DNA of 64,000 nucleotides. It comes from Sphingomonas carotinifaciens (GTDB lineage Bacteria > Pseudomonadota > Alphaproteobacteria > Sphingomonadales > Sphingomonadaceae). Shown piece by piece: positions 1 to 8,798 of this stretch; position 1 is the first letter of the stretch, and each line of letters begins with the position of its first letter. The stretch is from contig NZ_WSUT01000001.1 of assembly GCF_009789535.1 (NCBI RefSeq), positions 261,361 to 325,360 of the forward strand. Reading direction: 5' to 3'. Made by a program: the position numbers and the translations under genes. The notes below the pieces were generated by a model that saw only the letters and a list, made by a program, of their open reading frames with translations, was not told the DNA's origin and did not search any database.

Positions 1-1
1 G

Positions 2-802
2 ATGCCGCTGCTGGAGCGCAAGACGGATCGGGCGTGGCAAAACGGCATCGTCGCCGCGATGGAGAATTGGCACCGGACGCTGAAGGGCCGGGCGATGGCC
101 GATGCCAGCCCGGTCAATCCGCAGCGCGTGGTGTACGAAATGTCGCCGCGCCTGCCGGCGAATGCGATCGTGACGTCGGATTCGGGATCGTGCGCCAACT
201 GGTATGCCCGCGACTGGCAGGTGAAGCGCGGGCAGCGCGGATCGCTGTCCGGCGGGCTCGCCTCGATGGGGGCGGCGGTGCCCTATGCGATCGCGGCCAA
301 GTTCGCGCATCCGACCAAGCCCGTGGTGGCGCTGGTCGGCGACGGGGCGATGCAGATGAACAACATGGCCGAACTGATCACCATCCAGAAATACTGGCAA
401 CGCTGGGCCGATCCGCGGCTGATCGTGTGCGTGTTCAACAACGAGGACCTGAACGAGGTGACGTGGGAACAGCGGATCATGGAGGGCAATCCGCGCTTTC
501 CGACGACGCAGAGCCTGCCGGACGTACCCTATGCCCGCTTTGCCGAGATGCTGGGGCTGACCGGTATCTTCGTCGATGATCCCGAACAGGTCGGCCCGGC
601 ATGGGACCGGGCGCTTGCCGCGGATCGGCCCGTCGTGCTGGAGGTGAAGACCGATCCCAGCGTCGCACCGCTGCCCCCGCACGTCACGCTGGAACAGGCC
701 AAGGGCTTCCTGTCGTCGATGGTGAAGGGCGACCGCGGCACCGCCAGCGTGCTGGCCGATACCGCGCGACAGATCATTGGCGGGGTGCGCGAACGGCTTT
801 GA
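2..802 (+). CDS. Thiamine-diphosphate-dependent enzyme (acetolactate synthase/pyruvate oxidase-like), C-terminal part
   Basis: The reading frame is already open at the left edge, so only the last 266 residues are present. They hold the C-terminal TPP-binding domain of the acetolactate synthase / pyruvate oxidase / benzoylformate decarboxylase superfamily. The GDGAMQMNN stretch at visible residue 113 and the FNN at 145-147 form the usual GDG-to-NN cofactor and Mg-binding motif. The SGGLASMGAAVPYAIAAK segment before it is also typical. The N-terminal substrate and FAD-type domains lie outside the window, so the exact reaction (for example pyruvate oxidase versus a generic TPP-requiring protein) cannot be decided. 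The next gene on the same strand starts about 80 bases later. Confidence 0.88.
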   Translation: MPLLERKTDRAWQNGIVAAMENWHRTLKGRAMADASPVNPQRVVYEMSPRLPANAIVTSDSGSCANWYARDWQVKRGQRGSLSGGLASMGAAVPYAIAAKFAHPTKPVVALVGDGAMQMNNMAELITIQKYWQRWADPRLIVCVFNNEDLNEVTWEQRIMEGNPRFPTTQSLPDVPYARFAEMLGLTGIFVDDPEQVGPAWDRALAADRPVVLEVKTDPSVAPLPPHVTLEQAKGFLSSMVKGDRGTASVLADTARQIIGGVRERL

Positions 803-879
803 GCCGGGCTTTACGGCTCGCCACGGCGGAAAGGCTGGCCTAGCATCGGACGGAAAAATCCGTGGCTGGAGAGTGGTTT

Positions 880-1752
880 GTGACGGGATCGATGATCCGG
901 GCGGCGATCATGGCGGGGGCGATGACGATTGCCGGCGCCGGTTGGGGACAGACGCCGTCCGCCGACGTGCCACCTGGCTACACGCTGCGCTGGGCTGACG
1001 AGTTCACGGGCGAAGGGCTGCCCGACCCGGCCCGATGGCGGTTCGACACCCATGCCAACCGGACGGGCTGGTACAATAACGAGCTGCAATATTATGTGGC
1101 CGACCGACTGGAGAATGCGCGGGTGACGAATGGCCGGCTGGTCATCACCGCGCGTGCCGAAACACTGGCGGCGCCCGATCATGGCGGGCAACGCTACACC
1201 TCGGCCCGGTTGATCACGCAGGGGCGGGCGGCGTGGCGCTACGGCTTCTTCGAGATCCGGGCGAAATTGCCGTGCGGCGCGGGAAGCTGGCCGGCAATCT
1301 GGATGCTGGGCGAGCAGGGCGAATGGCCGGATGGTGGCGAGATCGACATCATGGAGCATGTCGGCAACGACCGCCATGTCGTGCACAGCACGGTGCACAA
1401 CCGCGCGACGGCGGGTACCAGCGGCGACGGGGCGAGCATCACCCTGCCGAACGCATGCGATGCGTTTCACCGCTACCAGTTGCACTGGACCAGGGATGCA
1501 CTCGACTTCGCCGTCGATGGCCGCCCGGTGCACCGTTACGCCAGGGCGGGCAAGGGCACGGCCGGCTGGCCCTATGACGCGCCCCAATATCTGTTGCTGA
1601 ACCTGGCGATCGGCGGGGACATGGGCGGCCGGGTCGATGACGCGATCTTTCCGGCGCGGTTCGAGATCGATTATGTGCGGGTGTACCAGAAGGGCGCCGC
1701 TACCGGACCGGAAGCAGCGACGACACCGTCCGCTCCACCTCATGCGCCATGA
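880..1752 (+). CDS. Secreted glycoside hydrolase family 16 protein (endo-beta-glucanase/laminarinase type)
   Basis: The protein is a GH16 enzyme expected to cleave beta-1,3 or mixed-linkage beta-glucans outside the cytoplasm. The catalytic signature GEIDIMEHVG is complete, with nucleophile and acid/base Glu about five residues apart (near residues 154 and 159). The flanking RYGFFEIRAKLP and SWPAIWMLG blocks are also GH16-typical. A signal peptide (MIRAAIMAGAMTIAGAGWGQ) follows the start. I chose GTG 880 because a GGAGAG Shine-Dalgarno lies seven bases upstream. GTG 862 and ATG 892 are in-frame alternatives. The last ~50 bases overlap the convergent GAF gene, and the C-terminal tail beyond the fold is low-complexity Ala/Pro. 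Exact substrate is unknown. Confidence 0.92.
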   Translation: MTGSMIRAAIMAGAMTIAGAGWGQTPSADVPPGYTLRWADEFTGEGLPDPARWRFDTHANRTGWYNNELQYYVADRLENARVTNGRLVITARAETLAAPDHGGQRYTSARLITQGRAAWRYGFFEIRAKLPCGAGSWPAIWMLGEQGEWPDGGEIDIMEHVGNDRHVVHSTVHNRATAGTSGDGASITLPNACDAFHRYQLHWTRDALDFAVDGRPVHRYARAGKGTAGWPYDAPQYLLLNLAIGGDMGGRVDDAIFPARFEIDYVRVYQKGAATGPEAATTPSAPPHAP

Positions 1753-2221
1753 TGACCAGCAATGCCCGGTCGAACGCCATGGTCAGCGGCTTCGTGTCGG
1801 CGACACAAACCGCGCCGAGCGCCAGCCCGGCATCGTCCGCGATCGGCACGCCGGCATAGAAGCGGATAAAGGGGTCGCCCTGCACGCTGCCGAAATCGGC
1901 GAAACGGGCATCGGCGCGCGCATCCGGCACGATCAGCGGCTCGCCATCCTGCTGGATCGTCGTCGCGCAAAAGGCGGTGCTGCGCGGCGTTTCTTCGACG
2001 CCGAGGCCGCGCTCGGCCAAAAGGATCTGCGAGCGCCGGTCGATGATCGAGATCGCCGCATAGGCGGTCTGGTAATGATCGCGCACGATGTCGACGATGC
2101 GGTCAAGCTCCTTGCTGCCGCGCATCGCCAGAACACCACTATGATCCACGGCCAGCTGACGCCTTTTCTCGGCCGAGAAGGCGTTCAACCATGAACTGAC
2201 GTACGGGTCCGACACGTCCAC
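1700..2221 (-). CDS. GAF domain-containing protein
   Basis: A 173-residue protein made almost entirely of one GAF domain. Diagnostic blocks are STAFCATTI, PLIVPDARADARFAD, IRFYAGVPI and LGAVCVAD. These match the GAF subtype usually found at the N-terminus of sensor kinases and GGDEF proteins. No output domain follows, so it is either a free-standing sensory module or a regulator acting through protein contact. Its 3' end overlaps the convergent GH16 gene by about 50 bases. The ligand cannot be told from the sequence. Confidence 0.85.
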   Translation of the reverse strand: MDVSDPYVSSWLNAFSAEKRRQLAVDHSGVLAMRGSKELDRIVDIVRDHYQTAYAAISIIDRRSQILLAERGLGVEETPRSTAFCATTIQQDGEPLIVPDARADARFADFGSVQGDPFIRFYAGVPIADDAGLALGAVCVADTKPLTMAFDRALLVIMAHEVERTVSSLLPVR

Positions 2222-2387
2222 TCCTACCCTGTTCTATCATCCACCGCCGCCACGGGAGAAAGGGAGCAGCCAAAGTTTTTTACGCGGATCATCGCGTCAA
2301 AACAATATGTTCGGCGCGATGAATAAGAACCGTTTCCAATGGTGTTCGCCCGCATTCTGCCGTGAAATCATCGTTAATGCAGGCGCG

Positions 2388-3347
2388 TCAGAAGGAGATC
2401 ACCACGCTGACATCGTCGCTATAGCTGCCGGGCGGGCGTGGTGGCTGGTCGGGATTGATCCGGGCGACGAAGGCATGGGCCTGAACCGGGGTCTGGCTGC
2501 CGGTGCCCAGGCGCTCGGCGGGCTGGGGATTGCTTTCGTCCCAGATGGTGACGCCGTCAGGGCGGTAGAGATTATATTGCAAGGCGGCACCGCCCGGGCC
2601 GCTCATCGCCCGCCACGGACGCGCGCTTTGCGCGTTTCCAGCGGTGAAAGCGAGCTTGTAGGCAGTGTCCTTGGTACAATCGGTCATCACCGCGGCGGTT
2701 TGCGGTGCGAACTGCTCGACCAGGGCGGCGGTGCCGAACTGGATGTCGGGCGCGGTGATGCGGCAATCACGGCCGACGACTAGTTTAACCGCGACGGTAA
2801 CCGTCACCTTGCGCGTTTCCCAGCCCAGGCAAAGAAGGCTGAGCAGTTGCACGCCGTTGCAGACCTCGTAATCCCAATTGATCGTCAGCGTGTCGGCATA
2901 ATCGCCGGCCGCGACATTGGCGGCGGCGACGGGCCGGGCGTAGAGCGGTGCGGTGAAGCTGGTCGCGCCAACGAGCCCGAGCAGCGACAACAAGGTGTCG
3001 CTGGCATAGTCGATCGTCGGCGTCTGGTTGAAGCTGAGCGTCTGGGCGGCATCGGGGGACAGGCGGTACTGGATCGCGTCGCCCGTCGGCCTGACCAGCG
3101 TGAAGCCGTTCAGGCTGGTGACGGTGGCCTGCGCCCGCGTGCGGCTGAGCAGGCCCAGCGCCGCACCGGTACAGGCCAGCCCCGCCGAACCCGATACGGT
3201 CGCCACCGCGGTGGCGCGCACATCATAGGACGAGGCGGGGGTGAAGGTCAGCAGGCCCGAAGAGGGCGTGCACCCGGCCCGCGCAGGCGTGGCGAAAAGC
3301 AGGGCGGCGAGCGCGGCGATGAGCCATGCGAGCGGCCTTACCGACAT
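2388..3347 (-). CDS. Spore coat U domain protein, two-domain tip subunit of an archaic chaperone-usher pilus
   Basis: 319 residues with an N-terminal signal peptide (hydrophobic run ending at ARAGC) and two spore-coat-U/SCPU beta-sandwich domains. Each begins with a Cys-containing strand and ends with an alternating hydrophobic strand (DTLTINWDYEV for the first, SYSDDVSVVISF at the very C-terminus). Double-domain SCPU proteins encoded last in such operons correspond to the CsuE-type tip adhesin of Acinetobacter Csu pili. The gene overlaps the 3' end of the usher gene by 10 bases, so the two are probably translationally coupled. Role at the tip is inferred from gene order and domain count. Confidence 0.87.
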   Translation of the reverse strand: MSVRPLAWLIAALAALLFATPARAGCTPSSGLLTFTPASSYDVRATAVATVSGSAGLACTGAALGLLSRTRAQATVTSLNGFTLVRPTGDAIQYRLSPDAAQTLSFNQTPTIDYASDTLLSLLGLVGATSFTAPLYARPVAAANVAAGDYADTLTINWDYEVCNGVQLLSLLCLGWETRKVTVTVAVKLVVGRDCRITAPDIQFGTAALVEQFAPQTAAVMTDCTKDTAYKLAFTAGNAQSARPWRAMSGPGGAALQYNLYRPDGVTIWDESNPQPAERLGTGSQTPVQAHAFVARINPDQPPRPPGSYSDDVSVVISF

Positions 3348-5578
3348 GGCACCGCCCCGAGATCGGGCATCGCCGTGGCCGTGGCGGGAAGATCGGCGTT
3401 CGCGCGGCAGGCGATGCCGTCACGGCGCAGCACATCGAGCGCGATGTGGGCGCCGACATCCTCCAGATAGACCACGCCGTCCCACCCGGTCACCGCATCG
3501 GGCATGCCCGCGCGGGTGACGCGGCCGCCGGGGGCAAGCGCGCGGCCGGCGGGGTCGACCAGCTTCAGCGTGACGTTGCGCGATCGCCGGACGGGCAGGC
3601 GGACCACCGCCCCGCTGGCGCGGCGGACCGCGAGGCGCGTCTCCACCTGCGGCGCCACATGATCGACCGACAGTGCCAGCGGATCGATCGAGAAGCGGCT
3701 GGGTAGCCACGACACGATGTTGGGGACGAACAGATAGCCGCGCGCATCGGTGACGCCGATCGTCTGGTTCTCATACGCGACCTTCACCCCGCGCGTGCCG
3801 GTCGCGACGACGGCAAAGGCGTCGCTGACCTGATTGGCGGCAAAGACGCCGTGATCCATCGCGACAAGGGCGCCCGACACGCTGCCCCATGCCGACCGCG
3901 CGCCGCCCACCACCGCGCCGCCCGCCTGCACGGTGACCGGCCGGGCACGCCAGGTCGCGGTGGCCTGGCCATAGGCGGTGCCCGATGCGTCGGTCGCGAT
4001 ATTGGCGTCGACGCCCAGGCCGCCGCTTGCCGGCATCGCGCGGGCATAGCCGATCTGGTAAAGGTTGCGGCCACCGGTACGGCTGATCCCGGCATTGGCG
4101 GCATTGCGACCGAACGGCACGAACAGGCGCAGTTGCGCGCTGGTGCGCCCGGTCGAGACATCCCGATCGGCGCTGACGAACAGGCTGGCGTGGCCGAACA
4201 GCGGCCGGCTGTAGGACAGGCTGGCGATGCGCGCTCGCGCGCCATCCAGCGCGCGGCCGTCGAGATAGGCGGCACCCAGGCTGCCGTGGCGGCCGAGCGT
4301 GACGCTGGCGATGACGCGATCGGCGCGGCGGTTGCGCAGGGTGCTGCGCAGGTCGAAATCGCCCAGGTCACGAAAGCGCCGATCCCGCTCCTCGTGCAGC
4401 GCGGCGATGCTGAATCCCCGCGCGGCATAGCTGTAGCCGAGGGAATAGCGCATGGCGCCGTTCGAGCGGGCGGCCGACAGCGACAGCGTGCCGATCCGCC
4501 AGGGGGCGACGACGGCGCCGATCCCGGCGAGCGCGACCCCGCCCCCCATCTCGCCATGCGCCTCCAGCGTCAGGCGCTCGGTCGTGCCGCGACGCCACGT
4601 GCCGCTGGCGACGAGCGGGCCATAGCCGAAGGAGCGCAGGCCATAACCGCGGCGGACGAAGCCGATCTCCGCGCCGCCATCGCTCAGGCCGGGACGCAAC
4701 AGGCTGGCCGAGACGTAGAAGGGGATGGTGGTCGCGATCTGGCGGCCGACCGCGTCGGTGGTGACGATCGTCGCCTCGCCCGCGCCGTTCACGACCGGAA
4801 TGTTGTCGAGCAGGAAGCGGCCGGGCTCCACGGTGGCGCTTTGGCGGCGATAGCCGTCGACGAACAGGTCAACCGCCGATGGCACCGCCGCCTGACCGGC
4901 AAACCGCGGCAACGGCATGGTGACGAGATCGGGCCGGATGCCGAAGTCGCGCGCCACCTGTATCCCGCCCATGCGGATCGCGGTGGTCCAGGGCAGCGCG
5001 CGGGTGATGAGGTCGCCCGCCGCCCACCCGAGCGCGCGGTCCTCGTCGATGCGGCGGATGCTGGTATCATAGCGCAGATAGCCCGCGCCGCTGCGCCACG
5101 TGCCGGTGTTGGACAAGGTGCCGGCCGGGCCGAACAGCCGCTGTTCGGTCCACAGCGCCGCGCTGCTCCGTCCGGCCGCGGTCTGGCCGTAGAGTTCGTA
5201 GTTGAGCATCGCGCCCCAGTCCGCGACGCTGGCCATGCGCGGCGCGCCGGTAGCGGCGATGCGCGCGACGGGCAGGCGATCGGGCGCGATGGTGAGGTGC
5301 AGTTGCTGAAGGGCCGCGTCATAGCGCGCGCCGAGATCGGGGCGGCGGGCGACATCGATCTCGCCCTCGTCCCCCGGCGCCAGCGGCACGCCGTTGCGGC
5401 GCAGCGCCTCGGCCGGGACGATCATCGCCTCGCCCGCCAGTGCCAGCTCGACGACATCGCCGGTCGAGCGGCCGTTGACCACCAGTTCCACGAACAGCTG
5501 CTGGCGCGGATCAGCGGCGTGCGCGGGCATCGCCAGCATCATGGCCCCGAAAAGGAGCAGAAGAAGCGCCCGGCGCAT
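3338..5578 (-). CDS. Fimbrial outer-membrane usher protein (archaic/Csu type)
   Basis: 746 residues, starting with a signal peptide (MRRALLLLLFGAMMLAMPAHA). The N-terminal domain follows, then a long beta-barrel with a plug, then Ig-like C-terminal domains (residues ~620-740). Recognisable usher features include DLFVDGYRRQSATVEPGRF and the following IPVVNGAGEATIV region. Ushers form the outer-membrane channel through which chaperone-bound pilins are exported and polymerised. At 746 residues it is shorter than FimD/PapC (about 830-870) but in the range of archaic ushers. It follows the chaperone gene by 27 bases and overlaps the tip gene. Confidence 0.93.
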   Translation of the reverse strand: MRRALLLLLFGAMMLAMPAHAADPRQQLFVELVVNGRSTGDVVELALAGEAMIVPAEALRRNGVPLAPGDEGEIDVARRPDLGARYDAALQQLHLTIAPDRLPVARIAATGAPRMASVADWGAMLNYELYGQTAAGRSSAALWTEQRLFGPAGTLSNTGTWRSGAGYLRYDTSIRRIDEDRALGWAAGDLITRALPWTTAIRMGGIQVARDFGIRPDLVTMPLPRFAGQAAVPSAVDLFVDGYRRQSATVEPGRFLLDNIPVVNGAGEATIVTTDAVGRQIATTIPFYVSASLLRPGLSDGGAEIGFVRRGYGLRSFGYGPLVASGTWRRGTTERLTLEAHGEMGGGVALAGIGAVVAPWRIGTLSLSAARSNGAMRYSLGYSYAARGFSIAALHEERDRRFRDLGDFDLRSTLRNRRADRVIASVTLGRHGSLGAAYLDGRALDGARARIASLSYSRPLFGHASLFVSADRDVSTGRTSAQLRLFVPFGRNAANAGISRTGGRNLYQIGYARAMPASGGLGVDANIATDASGTAYGQATATWRARPVTVQAGGAVVGGARSAWGSVSGALVAMDHGVFAANQVSDAFAVVATGTRGVKVAYENQTIGVTDARGYLFVPNIVSWLPSRFSIDPLALSVDHVAPQVETRLAVRRASGAVVRLPVRRSRNVTLKLVDPAGRALAPGGRVTRAGMPDAVTGWDGVVYLEDVGAHIALDVLRRDGIACRANADLPATATAMPDLGAVPCR

Positions 5579-5605
5579 GATCGCAGGTCCGGCCCGGCAT
5601 CGCCG

Positions 5606-6319
5606 TCAGGCAGTGATCGGCAGCACCGCGTCGGTGCCGTTCACGTTGACGGTCAGCTTGCCGAGATCGGCCGCGGCATCGGGCAGGGGCCAGCGCATCG
5701 TCTGACCCGGCAGGACATAGCCGACCAGCCCCGGCAGCAGGGGCGTGCGCCCCCCGCGCAGATCGACCAGCCGGGCATGGCGCGCGCCGCTGTTGGTGAC
5801 GACCAGATAGCGTCGCCCCTCGCTCAGCAGGATTCGTGCGGCAAGGACCGGCTGCGCGTTGGCGCTCGCCCCGGCACGGACGAACAGCGGAATCGAATAC
5901 CGCATCTGTACCGCCAGTTGCGCACGCGGGCCGGCCTCGGCGCCCTTGGTATCGATCGCGGGCGGCAGCTCGTCGATCAGCAGACGGTAGCTTTGCTCGC
6001 CGCTGCCCGTATCGGCCACGTCGCGGCGCAGGATGCGGACGAGCTGACGCTGGCCCGGGGCCACCGTGGCGATGGGCGGGCTGGCGACGATCCTGTCCTG
6101 ATCGACGTGCCGGTCCTCGCCGTTGTCCTGCGTCCAGTGGAGGGTGCGGACCTGCAGGGTAACGGGGGCGTTGCCCTTGTTCTCGATCCACAGGGCGGTG
6201 GCGCGTTCGCCTGCGGCGATCACGGGATCGATCGGCCAGATGACGACCGTCGCGGCGGAGCAGGGGGCGGCGAGGGCGAGCAGGAGGAAGGCGCACAGGC
6301 GGAACAGCCGCAGGGTCAT
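5606..6319 (-). CDS. Periplasmic pilus-assembly chaperone
   Basis: 237 residues with a signal peptide (MTLRLFRLCAFLLLALAAPCSA). The first Ig-like domain of a PapD/FimC-type chaperone follows (VIWPIDPVIAAGERATALWIENKG, then VRILRRD). The second half carries the YRLLIDELPP and SIPLFVRAG blocks characteristic of the family. It would bind pilin subunits by donor-strand complementation and hand them to the usher. ATG 6319 was chosen because the signal peptide begins there; an upstream extension to 6394 has no signal-like character. It lies between the second small pilin gene and the usher gene with 27-28 base gaps, the classic order of an archaic chaperone-usher operon. Confidence 0.92.
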   Translation of the reverse strand: MTLRLFRLCAFLLLALAAPCSAATVVIWPIDPVIAAGERATALWIENKGNAPVTLQVRTLHWTQDNGEDRHVDQDRIVASPPIATVAPGQRQLVRILRRDVADTGSGEQSYRLLIDELPPAIDTKGAEAGPRAQLAVQMRYSIPLFVRAGASANAQPVLAARILLSEGRRYLVVTNSGARHARLVDLRGGRTPLLPGLVGYVLPGQTMRWPLPDAAADLGKLTVNVNGTDAVLPITA

Positions 6320-6347
6320 GGCAGGCGACTCGGCAAGGGGTGAGGGG

Positions 6348-6854
6348 TTACCAGCGGACGGTGATCCGCACGACATCGGCGTAGCGGCCGGCACGGGCAG
6401 GGCGGGGCACGGTGGCGCGGGCGCGTACCGGCAGGCTGAGGCGGGAGGTGCCCGGCGGGAAGGTCAGGGCGATCGACTGCCCCTCCCACGGCGTCGTGCC
6501 GCCGTTCACGAACAGGTGATAGGGGATCAGGCTGGCGCCGTCCCCGGCATGGGCCAGTTGCGGCACGCCGGCGCGGGCATGTTCGCCGGCATCCGCGCTG
6601 ACCGTGGCGACGGTGCCGGGGGTGCAGGCCAGTTGCACGCCGTCCGTCACCCCCGCCTCCAGCGTGGCGCCGGTCGCGCCGTTCGCGGTGCCGAGATCGA
6701 TGCGCCCCCAGGCGCCGGTGCCGTCGACCGTGACCGCGCAGCCGCTGGCGATGGAGGCGGAGACCTTGAACGTCCGGGCGGTCTCCGCCGGGGCGGCGCC
6801 GGGGAGCAGCAACACGCCGACGACCAGCACCGCGATCCCGGCGCGGCGGGTCAC
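6348..6854 (-). CDS. Small spore coat U domain pilin
   Basis: 168 residues: a signal peptide (VTRRAGIAVLVVGVLLLPGAAPA) and one SCPU domain ending in GRYADVVRITVRW. The donor-strand-like C-terminal pattern and the paired cysteines (SGCAVTV and LACTPG) fit a Csu-type pilin subunit. The start is taken as GTG 6854, which overlaps the stop of the upstream pilin in a GTGA arrangement, so translation is probably coupled. The longer open frame upstream has no coding character of this family. Minor versus major subunit cannot be decided from sequence alone. Confidence 0.86.
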   Translation of the reverse strand: MTRRAGIAVLVVGVLLLPGAAPAETARTFKVSASIASGCAVTVDGTGAWGRIDLGTANGATGATLEAGVTDGVQLACTPGTVATVSADAGEHARAGVPQLAHAGDGASLIPYHLFVNGGTTPWEGQSIALTFPPGTSRLSLPVRARATVPRPARAGRYADVVRITVRW

Positions 6855-7405
6855 CAAGTCAGCGTCACCTGCACGGTATCGGTATAGGCGCCCGCCGCCA
6901 GCACCTTGCCGCCGCTGTTCACCCGCGCGAAGATCGGCAGCGAGATGGCGTCGGTCGTGGCGGTGCCCAGTGCGACCGGCTGGCCGATCATGATCTCGTT
7001 GCTGTGGTTGGCGTCGCTGTAAAGACGATAGGGCACCATGTTCTGCCCGAACGCCATGCGCCGCACGCTGCTGTCGGCATGGGCGCCCGCGCCGATCGCC
7101 ATGGCAGGCGTCAGTCCGGGCGAGCACAGGATGGTGATGGCGCCCCCGCCGGTCCGGGTCGAGACGACGGTGGCATCGATATCGCCGAAGATGCCCGGTT
7201 GCGGCGCGAAGGTGATCGTGCCCAGTTCGCCCAGCGTACCGGCGGTCACGGTGCCGCCGTTGACCGCACAGGCGCCGGAAACATCGAGGGATATGCCGAT
7301 CGTGCCATTGGAATCGCCCGCCATGGCGGGCTGCGCGGCAAGCAATGCGACGAAGGCGAAGGATGCCGCCGCCGCCCTGCGCGTGATGGATGAATGCGTG
7401 AACAT
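6851..7405 (-). CDS. Spore coat U domain pilin, first gene of the pilus operon
   Basis: 184 residues starting at MFTHSSITRR, with a clear signal peptide ending near AQPAMAG and one SCPU domain. The mature part starts GTIGISLDVSGACAVNGG and ends YTDTVQVTLTW, the same terminal strand pattern as the next gene. As first gene of the operon it is the best candidate for the major rod subunit (CsuA/B-like). The open frame extends upstream to 7510 but the signal peptide fixes the start at 7405. A 6-bp stem-loop sits directly in front of the start codon in the leader. Confidence 0.88.
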   Translation of the reverse strand: MFTHSSITRRAAAASFAFVALLAAQPAMAGDSNGTIGISLDVSGACAVNGGTVTAGTLGELGTITFAPQPGIFGDIDATVVSTRTGGGAITILCSPGLTPAMAIGAGAHADSSVRRMAFGQNMVPYRLYSDANHSNEIMIGQPVALGTATTDAISLPIFARVNSGGKVLAAGAYTDTVQVTLTW

Positions 7406-7411
7406 GACCAA

Positions 7412-7430
7412 ACCCCGTTTAGACCGGGGT
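7412..7430 (-). promoter_or_regulatory. Leader hairpin in front of the pilus operon
   Basis: A perfect 6-bp inverted repeat (ACCCCG, 7-base loop, CGGGGT) ends 6 bases upstream of the first pilin ATG on the minus strand. It would overlap the ribosome-loading region, and no strong Shine-Dalgarno is visible outside it. It may modulate translation. Only the repeat itself is seen; the role is inferred. Confidence 0.3.
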
Positions 7431-7622
7431 ATATTGATGTTCAGGCCGTTAACGACAGGTTTAATAACCTTTATCGTCGCGATCATCTGCTGATACCGTG
7501 CAATCTGCATCTATAACGGAACAGCTTCGACGACCATGAACAACTATAATGGTTCGATGACCACGCCAGCTTTTACACGCATATCCTAATCGACAACTTG
7601 ACCGATGGTTCCCGTCGCCATG

Positions 7623-7648
7623 GGAACGATCGCGGTGGGCCATGCGTC
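7623..7648 (+). promoter_or_regulatory. Possible EcfG-type (general stress) promoter of the SDR gene
   Basis: GGAAC (7623-7627), a 17-base spacer and CGTC (7645-7648) match the alphaproteobacterial general-stress sigma factor consensus GGAAC-N16/17-cGTT with one mismatch in the -10 element. The start codon lies 30 bases downstream, a sensible leader length. A single-site match of this kind can occur by chance. Confidence 0.33.
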
Positions 7649-7677
7649 ATCCCCGCTTCCAGCAAAGGGACCGCGCG

Positions 7678-8688
7678 ATGTCGATCAGGTTGAAGCCGCT
7701 TGCCGAGCAGGTGATCGTGGTGACGGGTGCCAGCAGCGGGAATGGGCTGGCCATCGTCGAGCAGGCGGCACGGCAGGGTGCGGCGGTGGTCGCCGTCGCA
7801 CGCGGCGAGCCGGCGCTGGACGCGCTGCGCACGCGGCTGGCGGCCGAGGGCGCGAAGATCGCGACCTGCGTCGCCGATGTCGCCGATGCCGACGCGGTCG
7901 AGCGGGTCGCGGCGGTGGCGGTCGCCACGTTCGGGCGGATCGATTCCTGGGTGAACAATGCCGGCACCGGAACCTATGGCACGCTGGAACAGGTGCCGCT
8001 GGACGATCACCGGCGTGTGTTCGACGTCAATTATTTCGGCGTGCTGCACGGATCACTGGTTGCGGCACGCTATCTGCGCGGGCAGGGCGGCGCGATCGTC
8101 AATGTCGGCTCGATCCTGGGCGACCGGGCGATCCTGCAACAGGGGCCATATTGCGCGACCAAGCATGCGGTACAGGCACTGACCGATACACTGCGCATGG
8201 AACTGGAAGCGGCAGGCGCGAACATCTCGGTCACGCTGGTCAAGCCGGGCGCGATCGACACGCCCTTTCCCGAACATGCCCGCAACTTCATGGACAAGCC
8301 GCCGCGGCTGCCCCCGCCGCTCTACACGCCCGAGGTGGTCGCCGACGCGGTGCTGCACGCCTGCGCGCATCCGCAGCGCACCCTCTATGCCGGCGGCGGC
8401 GGGCTGCTGTCGTCTTTGCTGCCCCAGCTTGCCCCGCGCATCGCCGATGCGATCATGGAAGTGGTCGGCACGCCCGCGCAGCAAAAGCCGGCCGATCCCG
8501 GCGACCCCGAGCGCCGCGACAATCTGTACCAGCCCCGCAAGGGTGCGCGGCGTGGCAGCCAGCATCTGTTAGCCCGTCATTCCAGCCTGACACTGCAGGT
8601 ACAGAAGCTGCCCAAGGCGTTGCTGGTCCTGGGCGTTGCGGGGCTGGGTACCACCATCGCGATCGGCCGGCGCCTGTCACGACGGTGA
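7678..8688 (+). CDS. SDR family NAD(P)-dependent oxidoreductase
   Basis: 336 residues. The Rossmann glycine motif TGASSGNG is at 16-23, NNAG at 93-96, and the catalytic Ser145, Tyr158 and Lys162 (YCATK) are all present, so it should be an active classical SDR. The C-terminus is extended beyond the ~250-residue core and ends in a hydrophobic helix (ALLVLGVAGLGTTIAI) followed by arginines. This suggests membrane anchoring. ATG 7678 has an AAGGGA ribosome site 7 bases upstream; an in-frame ATG at 7642 has none. The substrate is unknown. Similar long SDRs with this C-terminus are common in sphingomonads and often stress-induced. Confidence 0.92.
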   Translation: MSIRLKPLAEQVIVVTGASSGNGLAIVEQAARQGAAVVAVARGEPALDALRTRLAAEGAKIATCVADVADADAVERVAAVAVATFGRIDSWVNNAGTGTYGTLEQVPLDDHRRVFDVNYFGVLHGSLVAARYLRGQGGAIVNVGSILGDRAILQQGPYCATKHAVQALTDTLRMELEAAGANISVTLVKPGAIDTPFPEHARNFMDKPPRLPPPLYTPEVVADAVLHACAHPQRTLYAGGGGLLSSLLPQLAPRIADAIMEVVGTPAQQKPADPGDPERRDNLYQPRKGARRGSQHLLARHSSLTLQVQKLPKALLVLGVAGLGTTIAIGRRLSRR

Positions 8689-8798
8689 ACGCATCTTTAA
8701 CATAACCTGTATTATCGATCTTATGTAGGACGCTTCCGGGCCGTCTTCGCATACGCTTAGCGTTGGACTTCGCGGCGTCGACTTAGCACAAAGGGACC

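Noticed and set aside
2271..2300. T-run plus ACGCG...CGCGT stem as a terminator
   Set aside because: The T-run precedes the stem on the plus strand and the A-run follows it on the minus strand, so neither direction gives a stem followed by a U-tract.
3851..6343. An 830-codon open frame on the plus strand opposite the usher and chaperone genes
   Set aside because: It is a mirror of the high-GC coding strand; its translation is Arg/Ala/Gly-rich with no domain, while the opposite strand encodes clear pilus proteins.
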